Source: Chitinophagaceae bacterium
Lineage (GTDB): Bacteria; Bacteroidota; Bacteroidia; Chitinophagales; Chitinophagaceae
Direction: 5' to 3'
DNA length: 45,353 nt
Assembly: GCA_016787135.1 (NCBI GenBank)
Contig: JAEUVK010000001.1
Coordinates: 1 to 45,353, forward strand
Shown here in pieces: positions 23,568-33,500 of the stretch (positions within the stretch are counted from its first letter, which is position 1; each line of letters begins with the position of its first letter). A program made the position numbers and the translations under genes. The notes below the pieces were generated by a model. The model searched no databases. It was not told the DNA's origin and was given only the letters and a program-made list of their open reading frames with translations.

Positions 23568-26336
23568 ATGAAAGAGCCGTCATTTGCGGATATATTTTTT
23601 ATGTCAAAAAATTCCCTGAAAAAAGAAGAGCTAAGCCTGCTGCACCAGCTATCTGAAGCCACCTCCGGACTTACAGGGAAGGACCTTATTGATGAGCTCT
23701 GTAAGAATTTTGCCCGTGTCCTGAAGATGCAGTTCGCTGTCATTGCCGAATGTATTGAAGAAGGAAGCACTCATGTCAGAACGCTTTGTTTTGTAAATGG
23801 CGATACGATCGCTGATAATATTGAGTACGACACTACCGGCCGGCCTTGCGAACTCATATTAAAAGGAAAAGAGGTCTTTGTACCCAAAGAAGTGTATAAG
23901 CAGTTTCCCGAAGCAAAAGGTGTAGAAGCCTCAACGGGTGTCCCTATTTTCAGTTCTGTGACCGGAAAGATCATCGGTCATATCATCATTTCCAACCTTG
24001 AACCTGTAACTGAAGAAAGCAACCAAACACCCCTGCTGAAGATATTTGCATCGAGGATCGGCGCCGAGATCGAACGAATGAAAGCGGAGAAAGAATTGCA
24101 GCAACGAATGAAGCAAAATGAATTTTACGCATTCACTATTGACCATCTGCGTGAAGCGGTATTCTGGATCGATCAGGATGGATATATCTGGCAGGCTAAC
24201 CAGGGGGCCGTTGATTTATCTGGTTATTCTGCGGATGAACTGAAAAAGATGCACGTCTTCGATGTCAATCAAACGGTACAGCGGGCAAACTGGTCAACGG
24301 TTTGGAACAATCTCAGGGAAAAAAAGAAAGTGATCTTTGATGCAAAGTTCAAACGTAAGAACGGAACGATCATTGACATTGAGATCACCCAGAATTTCAT
24401 GGTCTTTGAAGGCCGTGAATACACCTGCAGCATTGTCCGGGATATCCGGCAACGGAAAATGGAGGAAGAGCTGTTGCGAACCGTATCAGAAGCTACATCC
24501 GGCCTGACTGGCGAAGATTTCCTGATCGAACTGGCCAGGCATATCACTATGACGCTGACCATGCGCTATGCATTGATCACAGAATGTGCGAATGATGAAA
24601 AGACAAGATTACGTACACTCTGTTATGTGGATGGTGAAAAAGTGCTGGATAATATAGAATATGATACGGCCGATATTCCCTGCGAGATCATCATGCAGGG
24701 TAAAGACTTCTTCATGCCCGCCGGCGTACAGGCAAAATATCCTAAAGAAAAAGGTATTGAAGCCGCTGTAGGTGTTCCTATCTACAGTACCAGGACGGGT
24801 GAGATCATTGGTCATATTCTTGCCGTTGACCCGAATGCTGTAACAACTGAAAAGAACCAGGCAGCTATCCTTAAGATATTCGCTGCAAGGGCAGGCGCTG
24901 AGATCGAACGAATGAAAGCAGAAGAAAAATTAAGACTGGCCAATATCGAACTCGAGGGTCTGTTGAAAGAAAGTGACCAGCGCTACCGCGACCTGTTTGA
25001 AGAAGCGCCTATTGCGTACGTTCACGAAGGGCTTGATTCAAAATTCATCAAAGCCAACCGGGCGGCACTGCGAATATTAGGTGTTAAACCAGAAGAAGTA
25101 CCGGACACATATGGCTTAACCCTGGTACCCGATACACCCGATGCGCAAAGAAGGGCCAAAGAAGCATTTGAATCCATTGGCCGCGGAACAGACACCAGTG
25201 GCGTGGTATTGGAATTAAGAAGAAAAGATAATGGGCAACCTATCTGGATACAATGGTGGTCAAAACCTGATCCGGGCGGGCAGTTCACCAGGACCATGTT
25301 CGTGGATATTACCGATAAAGTGATGATGGAAAAAGAACAGGCACGCCTGAAAGCACAGAACCAATACCTGCAGGAAGAAATAAAACTGAATTACAATTTT
25401 GCGGAGATCATAAGCAAGAGTGGGAATTTCAAAAAAGTTTTGCAGCAGATACAGCAGGTAGCTTCTACCGATGCAACAGTATTGATACTGGGAGAATCAG
25501 GTACCGGTAAAGAACTTATTGCAAGAGCAGTGCACAACATCAGCAACCGCAGTAAACGGCCATTGGTAAAAGTGAATTGTGCCACCCTGCCTGCTAACTT
25601 GATAGAAAGTGAGCTGTTCGGTCACGAGAAAGGTGCATTTACCGGCGCCATGGAAAGAAAGATAGGCCGTTTTGAACTGGCTGACGGCGGTACAATATTC
25701 CTTGATGAAATAGGTGAATTGCCCGTTGAACTACAGGCAAAACTATTGCGGGTATTGCAGGAAGGAGAATTCGAAAGACTTGGCAATCCCAAAACAATGA
25801 AAGTAAACGTAAGGGTCATTGCGGCTACCAACCGTAATCTTCAGCAGGCTATCGAGAAAAAAGAATTCCGGGAAGACCTGTACTATCGGCTGAATGTATT
25901 TCCCATTATCTGCCCGCCATTAAGAGAGAGAAAAGAAGATATTCCGCTGCTGGTAAAACATTTTTGCCAGAAGCATGAAGGAAAGATAGGCCGCAAGATC
26001 ACTGATGTATCTGCCGAAGTCATGGATGCGTTGATGACTTATGACTGGCCAGGTAATATCCGCGAACTGGAAAACATCATTGAACGGGCCATGATACTCA
26101 GTCATAACGGCGTTTTGGAATACGGTGACTGGATACCTGCTGAAAAAAACTCACCTGATAGCAAATCGGCTTCCCTTACAAAATTAGAGGATGTGGAAAG
26201 GGGGCATATCATTGAAGTATTGAAAAAAACAGGATGGAAAGTAAGTGGTGAAAAAGGCGCTGCAAAAATATTAGGATTAAACCCTACCACACTTGAGGCA
26301 AGGATGAAGAAGATGGGAATAAAAAGGGAGGTTTGA
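23568..26336 (+). CDS. sigma-54-dependent activator with duplicated GAF-PAS sensors
   Basis: 922 aa, cytoplasmic. Domain order: GAF 1 (about 20-175), PAS 1 (about 185-295), GAF 2 (about 300-455), PAS 2 (about 470-585), AAA+ (about 610-840) and a Fis-type helix-turn-helix (about 895-920). Walker A is GESGTGKE (642-649), the sigma-54 contact loop GAFTGA is at 689-694 and Walker B is TIFLDEIGE. The C-terminus [20 protein letters not shown] resembles FhlA-type regulators. GAF 1 and GAF 2 share long identical stretches ([25 protein letters not shown]), so the sensor was duplicated inside the gene. There is no receiver domain; ligand control through GAF/PAS is expected. A shorter start at ATG 23601 is possible. 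Confidence 0.93.
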   Translation: MKEPSFADIFFMSKNSLKKEELSLLHQLSEATSGLTGKDLIDELCKNFARVLKMQFAVIAECIEEGSTHVRTLCFVNGDTIADNIEYDTTGRPCELILKGKEVFVPKEVYKQFPEAKGVEASTGVPIFSSVTGKIIGHIIISNLEPVTEESNQTPLLKIFASRIGAEIERMKAEKELQQRMKQNEFYAFTIDHLREAVFWIDQDGYIWQANQGAVDLSGYSADELKKMHVFDVNQTVQRANWSTVWNNLREKKKVIFDAKFKRKNGTIIDIEITQNFMVFEGREYTCSIVRDIRQRKMEEELLRTVSEATSGLTGEDFLIELARHITMTLTMRYALITECANDEKTRLRTLCYVDGEKVLDNIEYDTADIPCEIIMQGKDFFMPAGVQAKYPKEKGIEAAVGVPIYSTRTGEIIGHILAVDPNAVTTEKNQAAILKIFAARAGAEIERMKAEEKLRLANIELEGLLKESDQRYRDLFEEAPIAYVHEGLDSKFIKANRAALRILGVKPEEVPDTYGLTLVPDTPDAQRRAKEAFESIGRGTDTSGVVLELRRKDNGQPIWIQWWSKPDPGGQFTRTMFVDITDKVMMEKEQARLKAQNQYLQEEIKLNYNFAEIISKSGNFKKVLQQIQQVASTDATVLILGESGTGKELIARAVHNISNRSKRPLVKVNCATLPANLIESELFGHEKGAFTGAMERKIGRFELADGGTIFLDEIGELPVELQAKLLRVLQEGEFERLGNPKTMKVNVRVIAATNRNLQQAIEKKEFREDLYYRLNVFPIICPPLRERKEDIPLLVKHFCQKHEGKIGRKITDVSAEVMDALMTYDWPGNIRELENIIERAMILSHNGVLEYGDWIPAEKNSPDSKSASLTKLEDVERGHIIEVLKKTGWKVSGEKGAAKILGLNPTTLEARMKKMGIKREV

Positions 26337-26373
26337 ATCCCGGGATTGAATAAATGTATTCTAAATTCATTTT

Positions 26374-27132
26374 TCAGTACCTGAACACTTCCTTTATCTT
26401 CTGCATGAATTGTTCTTTCCTTCTCCGGCTTACTTCAATCTCGGCATTATCACTCATGATCACCATTCCACCCTCTCCCCGCTGGTATTCCCTGACATGA
26501 TGCAGGTTGACCAGGAAAGATTTATGGATCCGCAAAAAAGAAGTATCCTTCAGCAGGCTGTCGTACTCAATAAGCGATTTGGAGACCGTCACTGTTTTTT
26601 TATTCTCCAGGTGAAAAATAGTATAACTCCGCTCTGCTTCACAATAAACGATATCATCGAGCTTCAGTACAATAAACCCCTTCAGGGTAGGCAGACACAA
26701 ACGCATCTCGGCTGGTTTGTCGGTTTTGCTGAGATTATACATTAATGTTTCAGTAAGGTCTTCTTTCTTACCAGCCTCTAATTTCTTTTCTACCCGCTGT
26801 ACTGCTTCCACCAGCCTGTCCTCATCTACCGGCTTCAACAGGTAATCAGCAGCACTGTACTGCAGGGCCTGCAGCATGTATTCGTTATGCGCCGTAACAA
26901 ATATCACTTCAAAATTCTTATCCGGTATTTCGGTCAGCAGATCCAGCCCGCTTTTACCCGGCATCTGGATATCCAGAAAAACGACATCGGGTCTTAGCTC
27001 TTCAATATGCTGCTTTGCTCTATCTGCACTGGAGCCGGTAGCAGCTATGGTTACCTGCGGGCAATGCTTTTCCAGCATTTTCTGCAACGTGCGGATACCA
27101 TCCGCTTCATCATCTACCAATATTGCTTTCAT
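26374..27132 (-). CDS. LytTR-family response regulator
   Basis: 252 aa. The receiver domain (1-120) has the acidic pocket DDE near the start, phosphoacceptor Asp54 in VFLDIQMPG and the conserved lysine in LLKPVDEDR. A LytTR DNA-binding domain fills the C-terminal part (about 145-250; DDIVYCEAERSYTIFHL, FLRIHKSFLVNLHHV). It starts 9 bp after the histidine kinase gene and is its evident partner. LytTR proteins bind pairs of short direct repeats; target sites cannot be named here. Confidence 0.95.
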   Translation of the reverse strand: MKAILVDDEADGIRTLQKMLEKHCPQVTIAATGSSADRAKQHIEELRPDVVFLDIQMPGKSGLDLLTEIPDKNFEVIFVTAHNEYMLQALQYSAADYLLKPVDEDRLVEAVQRVEKKLEAGKKEDLTETLMYNLSKTDKPAEMRLCLPTLKGFIVLKLDDIVYCEAERSYTIFHLENKKTVTVSKSLIEYDSLLKDTSFLRIHKSFLVNLHHVREYQRGEGGMVIMSDNAEIEVSRRRKEQFMQKIKEVFRY

Positions 27133-27141
27133 ACTATTATT

Positions 27142-30100
27142 TTATATGTTTATACAATTGAATCGCAACACCACTTTTGTACCGCTGCCATTCATTCCTG
27201 TACTGTTCAGGTCAGTGATCTCGAGTGTACAATCCGTATCATATTTCTCATTCATGATCTTGATCCGTTTTTGCAGGTTCTCCAGGCCGTGGGATTGATG
27301 AGCCGGCCTTGCTGTTTGTTTCAGTTTCTCCGATTGGCGGATACCGATCCCATTATCCTCGATCGTACAGATGATCTGGTGCTGGTCCTGGGTGAATCTG
27401 ATGATCACTTTTTTATCATCTGCCGACGGCAGCAGGCCATGCCATATCGCATTTTCCACCAGCGGCTGTATCATCAATGACGGGATCGCTGTTTCCCCGG
27501 TATCAATAGTATCGTCTGTGATGATCTTATACGTAAATGAGTCATCAAAACGCAAACACTCCATTTCAAGATAGGTTTCCAGGTATTTGATATTCTCCTC
27601 AAGGGTAACGAATGTATCTTTCGAATGATTCAGCGTCATGCGGATCATCAGAGCAAATTTGCTCAGGTACCTTGATGCCTTTTCATTATCGCCGTCAAGG
27701 ATCATCCTTTTGATACTATTCAACGCATTGAATACAAAATGCGGGTTCATCTGTGCCTGGAGGGCAGCCAGTTTTGCTTCGGCCAGTTGTTCATTGATAT
27801 TCGCCAGCTCCTTATGCTTCACTTCCAGTGTTTGCTCCGACTCGAGTTGTTTCAGCTTATTCCCGATCAGCGTGGCAATGGTGGTCAGTATCTTCAGATC
27901 TCTTTCCTGAAAATAATTCAGTTCGTGATGTTCCGAATCTATGATCCCCATCAACTCTCCATTATGAATGATGGGAACACATATTTCACTTAGCCTGAAC
28001 ATCTCGTCCATCCGGTAGCGGCTATCTTTTCTTGTATCAGCGATCAGCACCGGCTGCATGGTCTGCACTACATATCCTACCACACCCTGGCCTGATACCA
28101 CATCAAAAACATGCTTTGCTATATACTCCGGGTTTCCTTTAGGGCCATAGGCCGCTTTTTGTACCATTTTGGTCTTATCCTCATTCCACAGGTAGATCAT
28201 ACAGTCCACATAATTCATCCGGCCGATCAGGTTACCGGCTACATCCCATAGCACCTCGCCGGCTGTTTTCTTCCCGGCCAGTGAAGAGGAAAAATAATTA
28301 CTGATCTGTTCCAGTTCGAACTGGTTCCTGTAATCGTCGGCGATCAGTTTTTGTATATGCGTCTTCTCCATTTCCTTTTTCCTTGCCACTGCCGTTCTCC
28401 AGCTTACGAGCCAATACAGCAATGCCGGAACAGCGACGAAAAGCAAAATAATGAACCAATCCCTTTTCCAGAAGGGCGGTAAAACAACGATACTGATCTC
28501 TTTTACCTGCGGTGGCCAGCGGTTGTTTAACGAAAAAACCTTTACCTGTATCTTATGCGAGCCGGGCGACAAATTGGATATACTGAAAGAAGGCTGACTG
28601 CCCATCGATTGCCAGGGTGTCGTTTCATCTTTATAGAGGCGGTAGGCAAACCCCTGGCTATTCCCGTCGGAAAAATTAATGCTGCCTATCGTGATCATAA
28701 TCTCATTATCCCGCCAGGATGTAGTGATCTTATTTTCCGGAAGAAAATGGCGTCTTTTATTATTGATCACAAGGTTCTCTACAAAAATGCGGGGCGCTGG
28801 TTTCTTCCTGAGTATATTGAACGGATCGAATCGTACAAGCGCCGTAGAAAAACCGATATACAATTGCTCCGCCTTATCATCATAAACAAACTTCGTTCCT
28901 TTCAGAATGGGCATATCCGGGAAACCATCTTCCTTTCCAAAACTGACGACCTGGAAGGTCCGCAGATCCATACAGGCAATACCGGAATAAAAAGCGATCC
29001 AGAGATGATCTCCTATCACGATCATGGAGGAAATATTATCATCAGGAAGACCATTACTGCGGGTGAAATGATGAAAACTTCTGCCGGCAATATCATAACT
29101 GGTCAGCCCATTATTATTACTGTTGAACCATACCCGGTTCTGATGATCTATTACCAGTGCGTTGATCTGCTTGTCCGGCATTTTAATAAAAGGAAAAGAA
29201 TCCAATACCAGGTCAAACGTATCTAGCTTTGTATTATATCTCGCCAATCCATGGCCGGACATCCAGATATTCCCGGCGGTATCCTCAGTAATTGAAAAAG
29301 GGACACTTAGCAATTGCCGGAGATTCGGTATCGTCACAAACGTTTTTGTCTCCGGGTCATAGCGATATATCTTACTGGAACTGATCCAGACATTCCCTTT
29401 CCGGTCTCTATACAGGTCACTGGTCCAGTCACCGGGTAAATACCAGCCAGGCGGAATCAGTTCCTTCTCCTTTTGAGTCACTTCATTAAAAAGCATCAGG
29501 GGGCCGGTGGTGCCCAGCAACAATGTCGAACGACCCGCACGGGCAATAGCACGTATGTGATTGACACCAGGGCGGATATCCCGGAACAGTATCTGCTTTT
29601 CCAGTTGAAACGTTCTCTTGTCAATAACAAATAAACCACCATTGCCACGGGTGCCTGCATAAGCTTTTTCATCTGACACAAACACATCGTCCACCCTGAT
29701 ATTGGGAAATGAATCTTCTATACCCGCTGGCAAATTGACTATCTGCAGATAGGATCGTTGCGGGTTATGACGGAACAATCCCCTATTGGTAGCCACCCAC
29801 AGGTTCCTGTCTTTATCCTTCATTATATCTGTACAGAGATACGATGGAAAATATTTTTTCGGATCGATCCTGACCGCACCTGTTTCCGGATAAAATCGCA
29901 TTTTATAAAACCCGGAGTTCTGTCCTGTAAGAAAAAAGGTCGTGTCACTGTCTGCGACCAGGATTGTACGCCATGCAAACTCAGATCCGATCTTATCAAA
30001 GGATGTGCGTGAAATGACTTTCCTGTTGTCATTGATATTAATATAGATAAGCGTATCACCGGCCGACTGCAGAATGAAAAAACTTCCCGGCTTTTGCTGA

Positions 30101-30810
30101 AAGAACTGGTAATCCTTTTCGGGGTAAGCCAGGAATTCTTTCATCAACGGGCAATCATCAGCATTCATTTTCCTGGTCTGTCTTTTTTCTTTATCATAGA
30201 TATACAATCCGGCGATAGATACGATCAGCAATCTTTTTTTATCGAGCTCAAGTAATCTTCTGCCAAAGTAAAAATGCGTAACAGGCACTTGCTCTTCGCT
30301 GTAAAAATCAAATCTAGAAAGGAGTTGGTAATTTTTATCATAGTGATAAAAACCTGATCGTGACTGAATAAAGATATCTCCGTTCTCATCTCCCAACACT
30401 TTTTCGATCATGTTGAACTTGAACTGGTATTGCAGGTTATGATACGGTATAAAGAGATTATGTGTACGGCCGGTCCTTGTATCAATAATATGTATCCCTG
30501 AACTAAAGACAGCCAGCCGGTGATCATCCAGCCAGGTCAACTCACCCAGCTCTTCAGCCGGCAAGGAAAGACTGTCGTTATTGCTATGGAATTGTATAAA
30601 GCGGCTGCCATCAAACCGGTTCAGCCCGTAAGAAGTAGCGATCCACATATAACCCGCCGAATCCTGTGCGATACCGGTGACCGTGTTATGTGACAATCCT
30701 TTTACCGTGGTATAATGATCAAACTTATCCTCAGAAAATTCTTGTCCGTACAGTTGAACTGCCGGAAACAATAGTATAACTAACCAGTTCAGTATCTGCT
30801 TAAGATTCAT
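27142..30810 (-). CDS. Reg_prop/Y_Y_Y-GAF-LytS hybrid sensor histidine kinase
   Basis: 1222 aa. A signal peptide ends at YGQ (about residue 23). The large outer part (about 25-680) has repeated two-component propeller motifs (GYMWIATSYGLNRF, NLWVATNRGLFRHN, GNVWISSSKIYRYD, NIWMSGHGLARY). A Y_Y_Y-type beta domain (about 700-770) and one membrane segment (about 780-800) follow. Inside are a GAF domain (about 830-1000), the LytS-type His kinase box QMNPHFVFNALNS with His1024, and an ATPase domain with NAIWHG and GIGIR. It senses a periplasmic ligand through the propeller and possibly a second, cytoplasmic signal through GAF. It is co-transcribed with the LytTR regulator and diverges from the S74 protein gene. 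Confidence 0.94.
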   Translation of the reverse strand: MNLKQILNWLVILLFPAVQLYGQEFSEDKFDHYTTVKGLSHNTVTGIAQDSAGYMWIATSYGLNRFDGSRFIQFHSNNDSLSLPAEELGELTWLDDHRLAVFSSGIHIIDTRTGRTHNLFIPYHNLQYQFKFNMIEKVLGDENGDIFIQSRSGFYHYDKNYQLLSRFDFYSEEQVPVTHFYFGRRLLELDKKRLLIVSIAGLYIYDKEKRQTRKMNADDCPLMKEFLAYPEKDYQFFQQKPGSFFILQSAGDTLIYININDNRKVISRTSFDKIGSEFAWRTILVADSDTTFFLTGQNSGFYKMRFYPETGAVRIDPKKYFPSYLCTDIMKDKDRNLWVATNRGLFRHNPQRSYLQIVNLPAGIEDSFPNIRVDDVFVSDEKAYAGTRGNGGLFVIDKRTFQLEKQILFRDIRPGVNHIRAIARAGRSTLLLGTTGPLMLFNEVTQKEKELIPPGWYLPGDWTSDLYRDRKGNVWISSSKIYRYDPETKTFVTIPNLRQLLSVPFSITEDTAGNIWMSGHGLARYNTKLDTFDLVLDSFPFIKMPDKQINALVIDHQNRVWFNSNNNGLTSYDIAGRSFHHFTRSNGLPDDNISSMIVIGDHLWIAFYSGIACMDLRTFQVVSFGKEDGFPDMPILKGTKFVYDDKAEQLYIGFSTALVRFDPFNILRKKPAPRIFVENLVINNKRRHFLPENKITTSWRDNEIMITIGSINFSDGNSQGFAYRLYKDETTPWQSMGSQPSFSISNLSPGSHKIQVKVFSLNNRWPPQVKEISIVVLPPFWKRDWFIILLFVAVPALLYWLVSWRTAVARKKEMEKTHIQKLIADDYRNQFELEQISNYFSSSLAGKKTAGEVLWDVAGNLIGRMNYVDCMIYLWNEDKTKMVQKAAYGPKGNPEYIAKHVFDVVSGQGVVGYVVQTMQPVLIADTRKDSRYRMDEMFRLSEICVPIIHNGELMGIIDSEHHELNYFQERDLKILTTIATLIGNKLKQLESEQTLEVKHKELANINEQLAEAKLAALQAQMNPHFVFNALNSIKRMILDGDNEKASRYLSKFALMIRMTLNHSKDTFVTLEENIKYLETYLEMECLRFDDSFTYKIITDDTIDTGETAIPSLMIQPLVENAIWHGLLPSADDKKVIIRFTQDQHQIICTIEDNGIGIRQSEKLKQTARPAHQSHGLENLQKRIKIMNEKYDTDCTLEITDLNSTGMNGSGTKVVLRFNCINI

Positions 30811-31096
30811 GGGAGGTGATTGGCGCCTTTACTTACTAAAGTTACTGATTGGCAAGTCAGAAAAATGCTTACAATAAACTCCGCCGGCACTGGTCGCCGT
30901 TGGGAGAACCAGCCTGCCCGTTTAACATTCCTTTGTCACAGGTAGTTAAACCCGGACATTAAAATATTTTTTTTATGCAGTCCCGTTTGGAAAAAGAAAT
31001 ACGCCGGTTGAAAAGGGGACAAAAGCAAGGGCTGGGTTCAGTTCTATTTTCGTCATCACAATCAAACAATATACTTATCCGGTAAAACACAGTGAT

Positions 31097-32620
31097 ATGA
31101 AAAAGACCTTATCCTTTATCACACTAATATCAGCGATGACCAGTTTATATGCACAGAATATAGGTATTGGCACTACCACACCTAATACTTCTGCCGCTTT
31201 GGATATTACACATACCTCCAAGGGATTACTCATTCCAAGGATGAGTACAAACGCTATCAATGCCATCAGCAATCCGGCCAAAGGGCTTATGGTATATGAT
31301 TCGGCGACCAATCAACTGATGATCAACATGGGTACGCCGGCTGCACGCAACTGGCAACACATTGCATCAAAAAGTACCTGGAACCTGAGCGGCAACAGCG
31401 GTGTCAATGTGGTCACACAATTCATAGGAACTAATGATAACCGTCCGTTACGGTTCAGGGCAAACGGAATACTGGCGGGAGAACTAAGCCCGGCAACAGG
31501 AAATGTATTCTGGGGATTACGTGCCGGCGAGAGCAATACTACCCAATACAGCAATATCGGGATCGGCCCCGGGGCCCTTCGGTATAATAATGTCAGCAGT
31601 ACTGTAGCCATCGGTGACTCTGCGTTATCGAATAATACTATCGGCGACGGCGCCAATGTAAACAACGGAACCTTCAATACCGCCATTGGATCAAAAGCGC
31701 TTTTCTCCAATACCACGGGATTCTGGAATACCGCAACAGGATACCAGTCGTTGTATTATAATGGTACCGGGTGGGCCAATACTGCACATGGCAGACAGGC
31801 ACTGTTCAACAATTTCAGCGGTGCCCAGAATACTGCGATCGGCGACGAGGCGCTCTACTATAACTTCAGCGGCGGGTATAATACTGCTGTAGGCTACGGT
31901 TCCCTTTATTCCAATAATGGTATCAGTAATGCCGCTTTCGGCTATGCAGCGCTTGGTTACAATTCTTCCGGGAGTTATAATACTGCCATAGGTGTCGATG
32001 CGCTGCAGTTAACCACCAACTCCTATTATAATACAGCCATAGGCTTCCAGGCAGGCCAGAACAATGACAATGGATGGAATAACACTTTTGTTGGCGCTAC
32101 TGCCAATACCAGTTCATCCGGCATGTATAATTGTGTAGCTATCGGCCAGGGTGCAAGATGTACCGGAAGCAGCCAGGTAAGAATTGGTAATACATCTACT
32201 GTTTCAATAGGCGGGCAAGTTGGCTGGAGTACTCTCAGTGATGGCAGGTTCAAGAAAAATATCCGCGAAGAAGTAAAAGGAATTGATTTCATTATGAAGT
32301 TGAGACCGGTAACCTACCAGGTGGATATTACAAGCCTGGACAAAAAACTTAAAACAGATCAGGGATCAAATGAAATGGCCAAAAAAGCAGCAGCAGAACA
32401 GGAGCAGATGATACTGTCAGGCTTTATTGCACAGGAGGTGGAACAGGCCGCCAGAGAAAGCGGCTATAATTTCAGCGGTATAGATAAACCAAAAAATGAA
32501 AATGATCTTTATTCACTCCGGTATGCAGAATTTGTCGTACCCCTTGTAAAAGCGATACAGGAACAACAGACACAGATCAATGAACTGAAAAAGATCATCA
32601 GTGAACTCACCCGGAAATAA
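31097..32620 (+). CDS. exported repeat protein with C-terminal S74 chaperone domain
   Basis: 507 aa. The signal peptide ends YAQ at residue 20, followed by IGIGTTTPNTSAALDI, a usual N-terminus of Bacteroidetes tail-fibre-like surface proteins. Residues 194-335 are a run of 17-residue NTAIG repeats like the head of trimeric autotransporter adhesins. The last part (about 378-490) is the intramolecular chaperone of endosialidase type (S74). LSDGRFKKN carries Ser381 and Lys386 at the spacing of the catalytic Ser/Lys dyad of endosialidase, so self-cleavage of the tail after trimerisation is plausible. GFIAQEVEQ, LRYAEFVVPLVKAIQEQQ and a coiled-coil end complete the domain. It probably forms a surface fibre. 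Confidence 0.87.
   Translation: MKKTLSFITLISAMTSLYAQNIGIGTTTPNTSAALDITHTSKGLLIPRMSTNAINAISNPAKGLMVYDSATNQLMINMGTPAARNWQHIASKSTWNLSGNSGVNVVTQFIGTNDNRPLRFRANGILAGELSPATGNVFWGLRAGESNTTQYSNIGIGPGALRYNNVSSTVAIGDSALSNNTIGDGANVNNGTFNTAIGSKALFSNTTGFWNTATGYQSLYYNGTGWANTAHGRQALFNNFSGAQNTAIGDEALYYNFSGGYNTAVGYGSLYSNNGISNAAFGYAALGYNSSGSYNTAIGVDALQLTTNSYYNTAIGFQAGQNNDNGWNNTFVGATANTSSSGMYNCVAIGQGARCTGSSQVRIGNTSTVSIGGQVGWSTLSDGRFKKNIREEVKGIDFIMKLRPVTYQVDITSLDKKLKTDQGSNEMAKKAAAEQEQMILSGFIAQEVEQAARESGYNFSGIDKPKNENDLYSLRYAEFVVPLVKAIQEQQTQINELKKIISELTRK
31676..32080 (+). repeat. in-frame 51-bp degenerate repeats (17-residue NTAIG units)
   Basis: The motif N-[TA]-A-x-G recurs at residues 194, 211, 228, 245, 262, 278, 295 and 312, with a diverged ninth (NTFVG) at 329. 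Spacing is 17 residues except once 16. Each unit reads roughly NTAIGxxALxxNxxGxx. This period suggests stacked beta-roll rungs in a trimeric fibre. Confidence 0.8.
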
Positions 32621-32677
32621 CATCTTATCAAACAACAGCACAATTATCATTAATCATAACCATTAAAATCAATCACG

Positions 32678-33463
32678 ATGCAAACAAAAGAAGTACAGGG
32701 GAAATTGTGGAGTACCGCTCCTGCCGACTGGGCAAAATACCTGGAGCCGACCTTTATCCCGATGTATAAAGAAGTTTTAAAACAACTTGACCTCGACGAA
32801 GAAAAAATGGTGCTCGATGCCGGATGCGGATCAGGCCTGTTCCTGAGTATGGCAGCCGCTACAGGCGCCGCCGTCCATGGCATGGACGCAGCCCAGGGTT
32901 TATTGGCAATGACCCGGAAGAGATTGCCTTCCGCTACATTGCTCCTCGAAGATCTCGAAGCCATGCCTTTCAGCGACGATACATTTGATATTGTCACAGG
33001 TTTTAACTCCTTCCAGTATGCCGGCAGTTTTGAAAACGCACTGGCAGAAGCCCGGAGGGTCACGAAGAAAAAAGGTAAAGTAGTGATCGGCATATGGGGC
33101 AAAGAAGAAGACTGTGATGCAGGAGCTGTACTGAAAGCAGTGGCATCATTATTACCTCCGCCTCCACCGGGCACACCGGGACCCTTTGCACTAAGCGAAG
33201 AAGGAAAAGTAGAAGCGATCTGCAGATCGGTTGGCCTGAAGGTGATAAAAAAGCAAAATGTTTTTTGTCCCTGGCAATTTTCCGGAACAGAGGCCTTGCA
33301 GCAAGGCTTTCTATGCACAGGCCCTTGCGTAAAAGCCGTGCAGGTCGCAGGCGAATCCACAGTAAGAAAAATGATCACCGGCAGCGCACAGCCATTCAAC
33401 CTCGCCGATGACATTTACTATATGGAAAATTATTTCACTTTTTTTATTGCAGAAAAGATCTAA
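32678..33463 (+). CDS. class I SAM-dependent methyltransferase
   Basis: 261 aa, cytoplasmic. Motif I VLDAGCGSGLF lies at 45-55, the acidic end of strand 2 is HGMDAA, and motif near 95 is MPFSDDTFDIVTGFNSFQYA. The fold is that of UbiE/Methyltransf_11 proteins. The substrate cannot be deduced. A proline run (about 154-158) followed by GTPGPF lies between the core and the C-terminal cap. The gene sits between the S74 fibre gene and the DUF2807-like gene, 57 bp and 37 bp from them, and both leaders share AACCATTAAAA. The three may be one transcript. Confidence 0.87.
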   Translation: MQTKEVQGKLWSTAPADWAKYLEPTFIPMYKEVLKQLDLDEEKMVLDAGCGSGLFLSMAAATGAAVHGMDAAQGLLAMTRKRLPSATLLLEDLEAMPFSDDTFDIVTGFNSFQYAGSFENALAEARRVTKKKGKVVIGIWGKEEDCDAGAVLKAVASLLPPPPPGTPGPFALSEEGKVEAICRSVGLKVIKKQNVFCPWQFSGTEALQQGFLCTGPCVKAVQVAGESTVRKMITGSAQPFNLADDIYYMENYFTFFIAEKI

Positions 33464-33500
33464 GCGGTCAAACATCATTAACCATTAAAACCTATCAATC

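Noticed and set aside
26336..26347. Perfect palindrome AATCCCGGGATT between convergent genes
   Set aside because: No loop and no T-run, so it is not a terminator; 12 bp may be chance.
28555..29226. 223-codon plus-strand ORF
   Set aside because: It is antisense to the propeller part of the histidine kinase; codon pattern and sequence look like a mirror of the real frame.
30975..31085. 36-codon ORF just upstream of the S74 gene, with a basic amphipathic start
   Set aside because: No ribosome-binding signal, and no sign of conservation can be judged here; it could be chance in an intergenic region.
32650..33414. 254-codon minus-strand ORF opposite the methyltransferase
   Set aside because: The plus-strand frame has clear SAM-binding motifs, whereas the minus-strand translation is rich in Ser/Pro/Phe as expected for a shadow.
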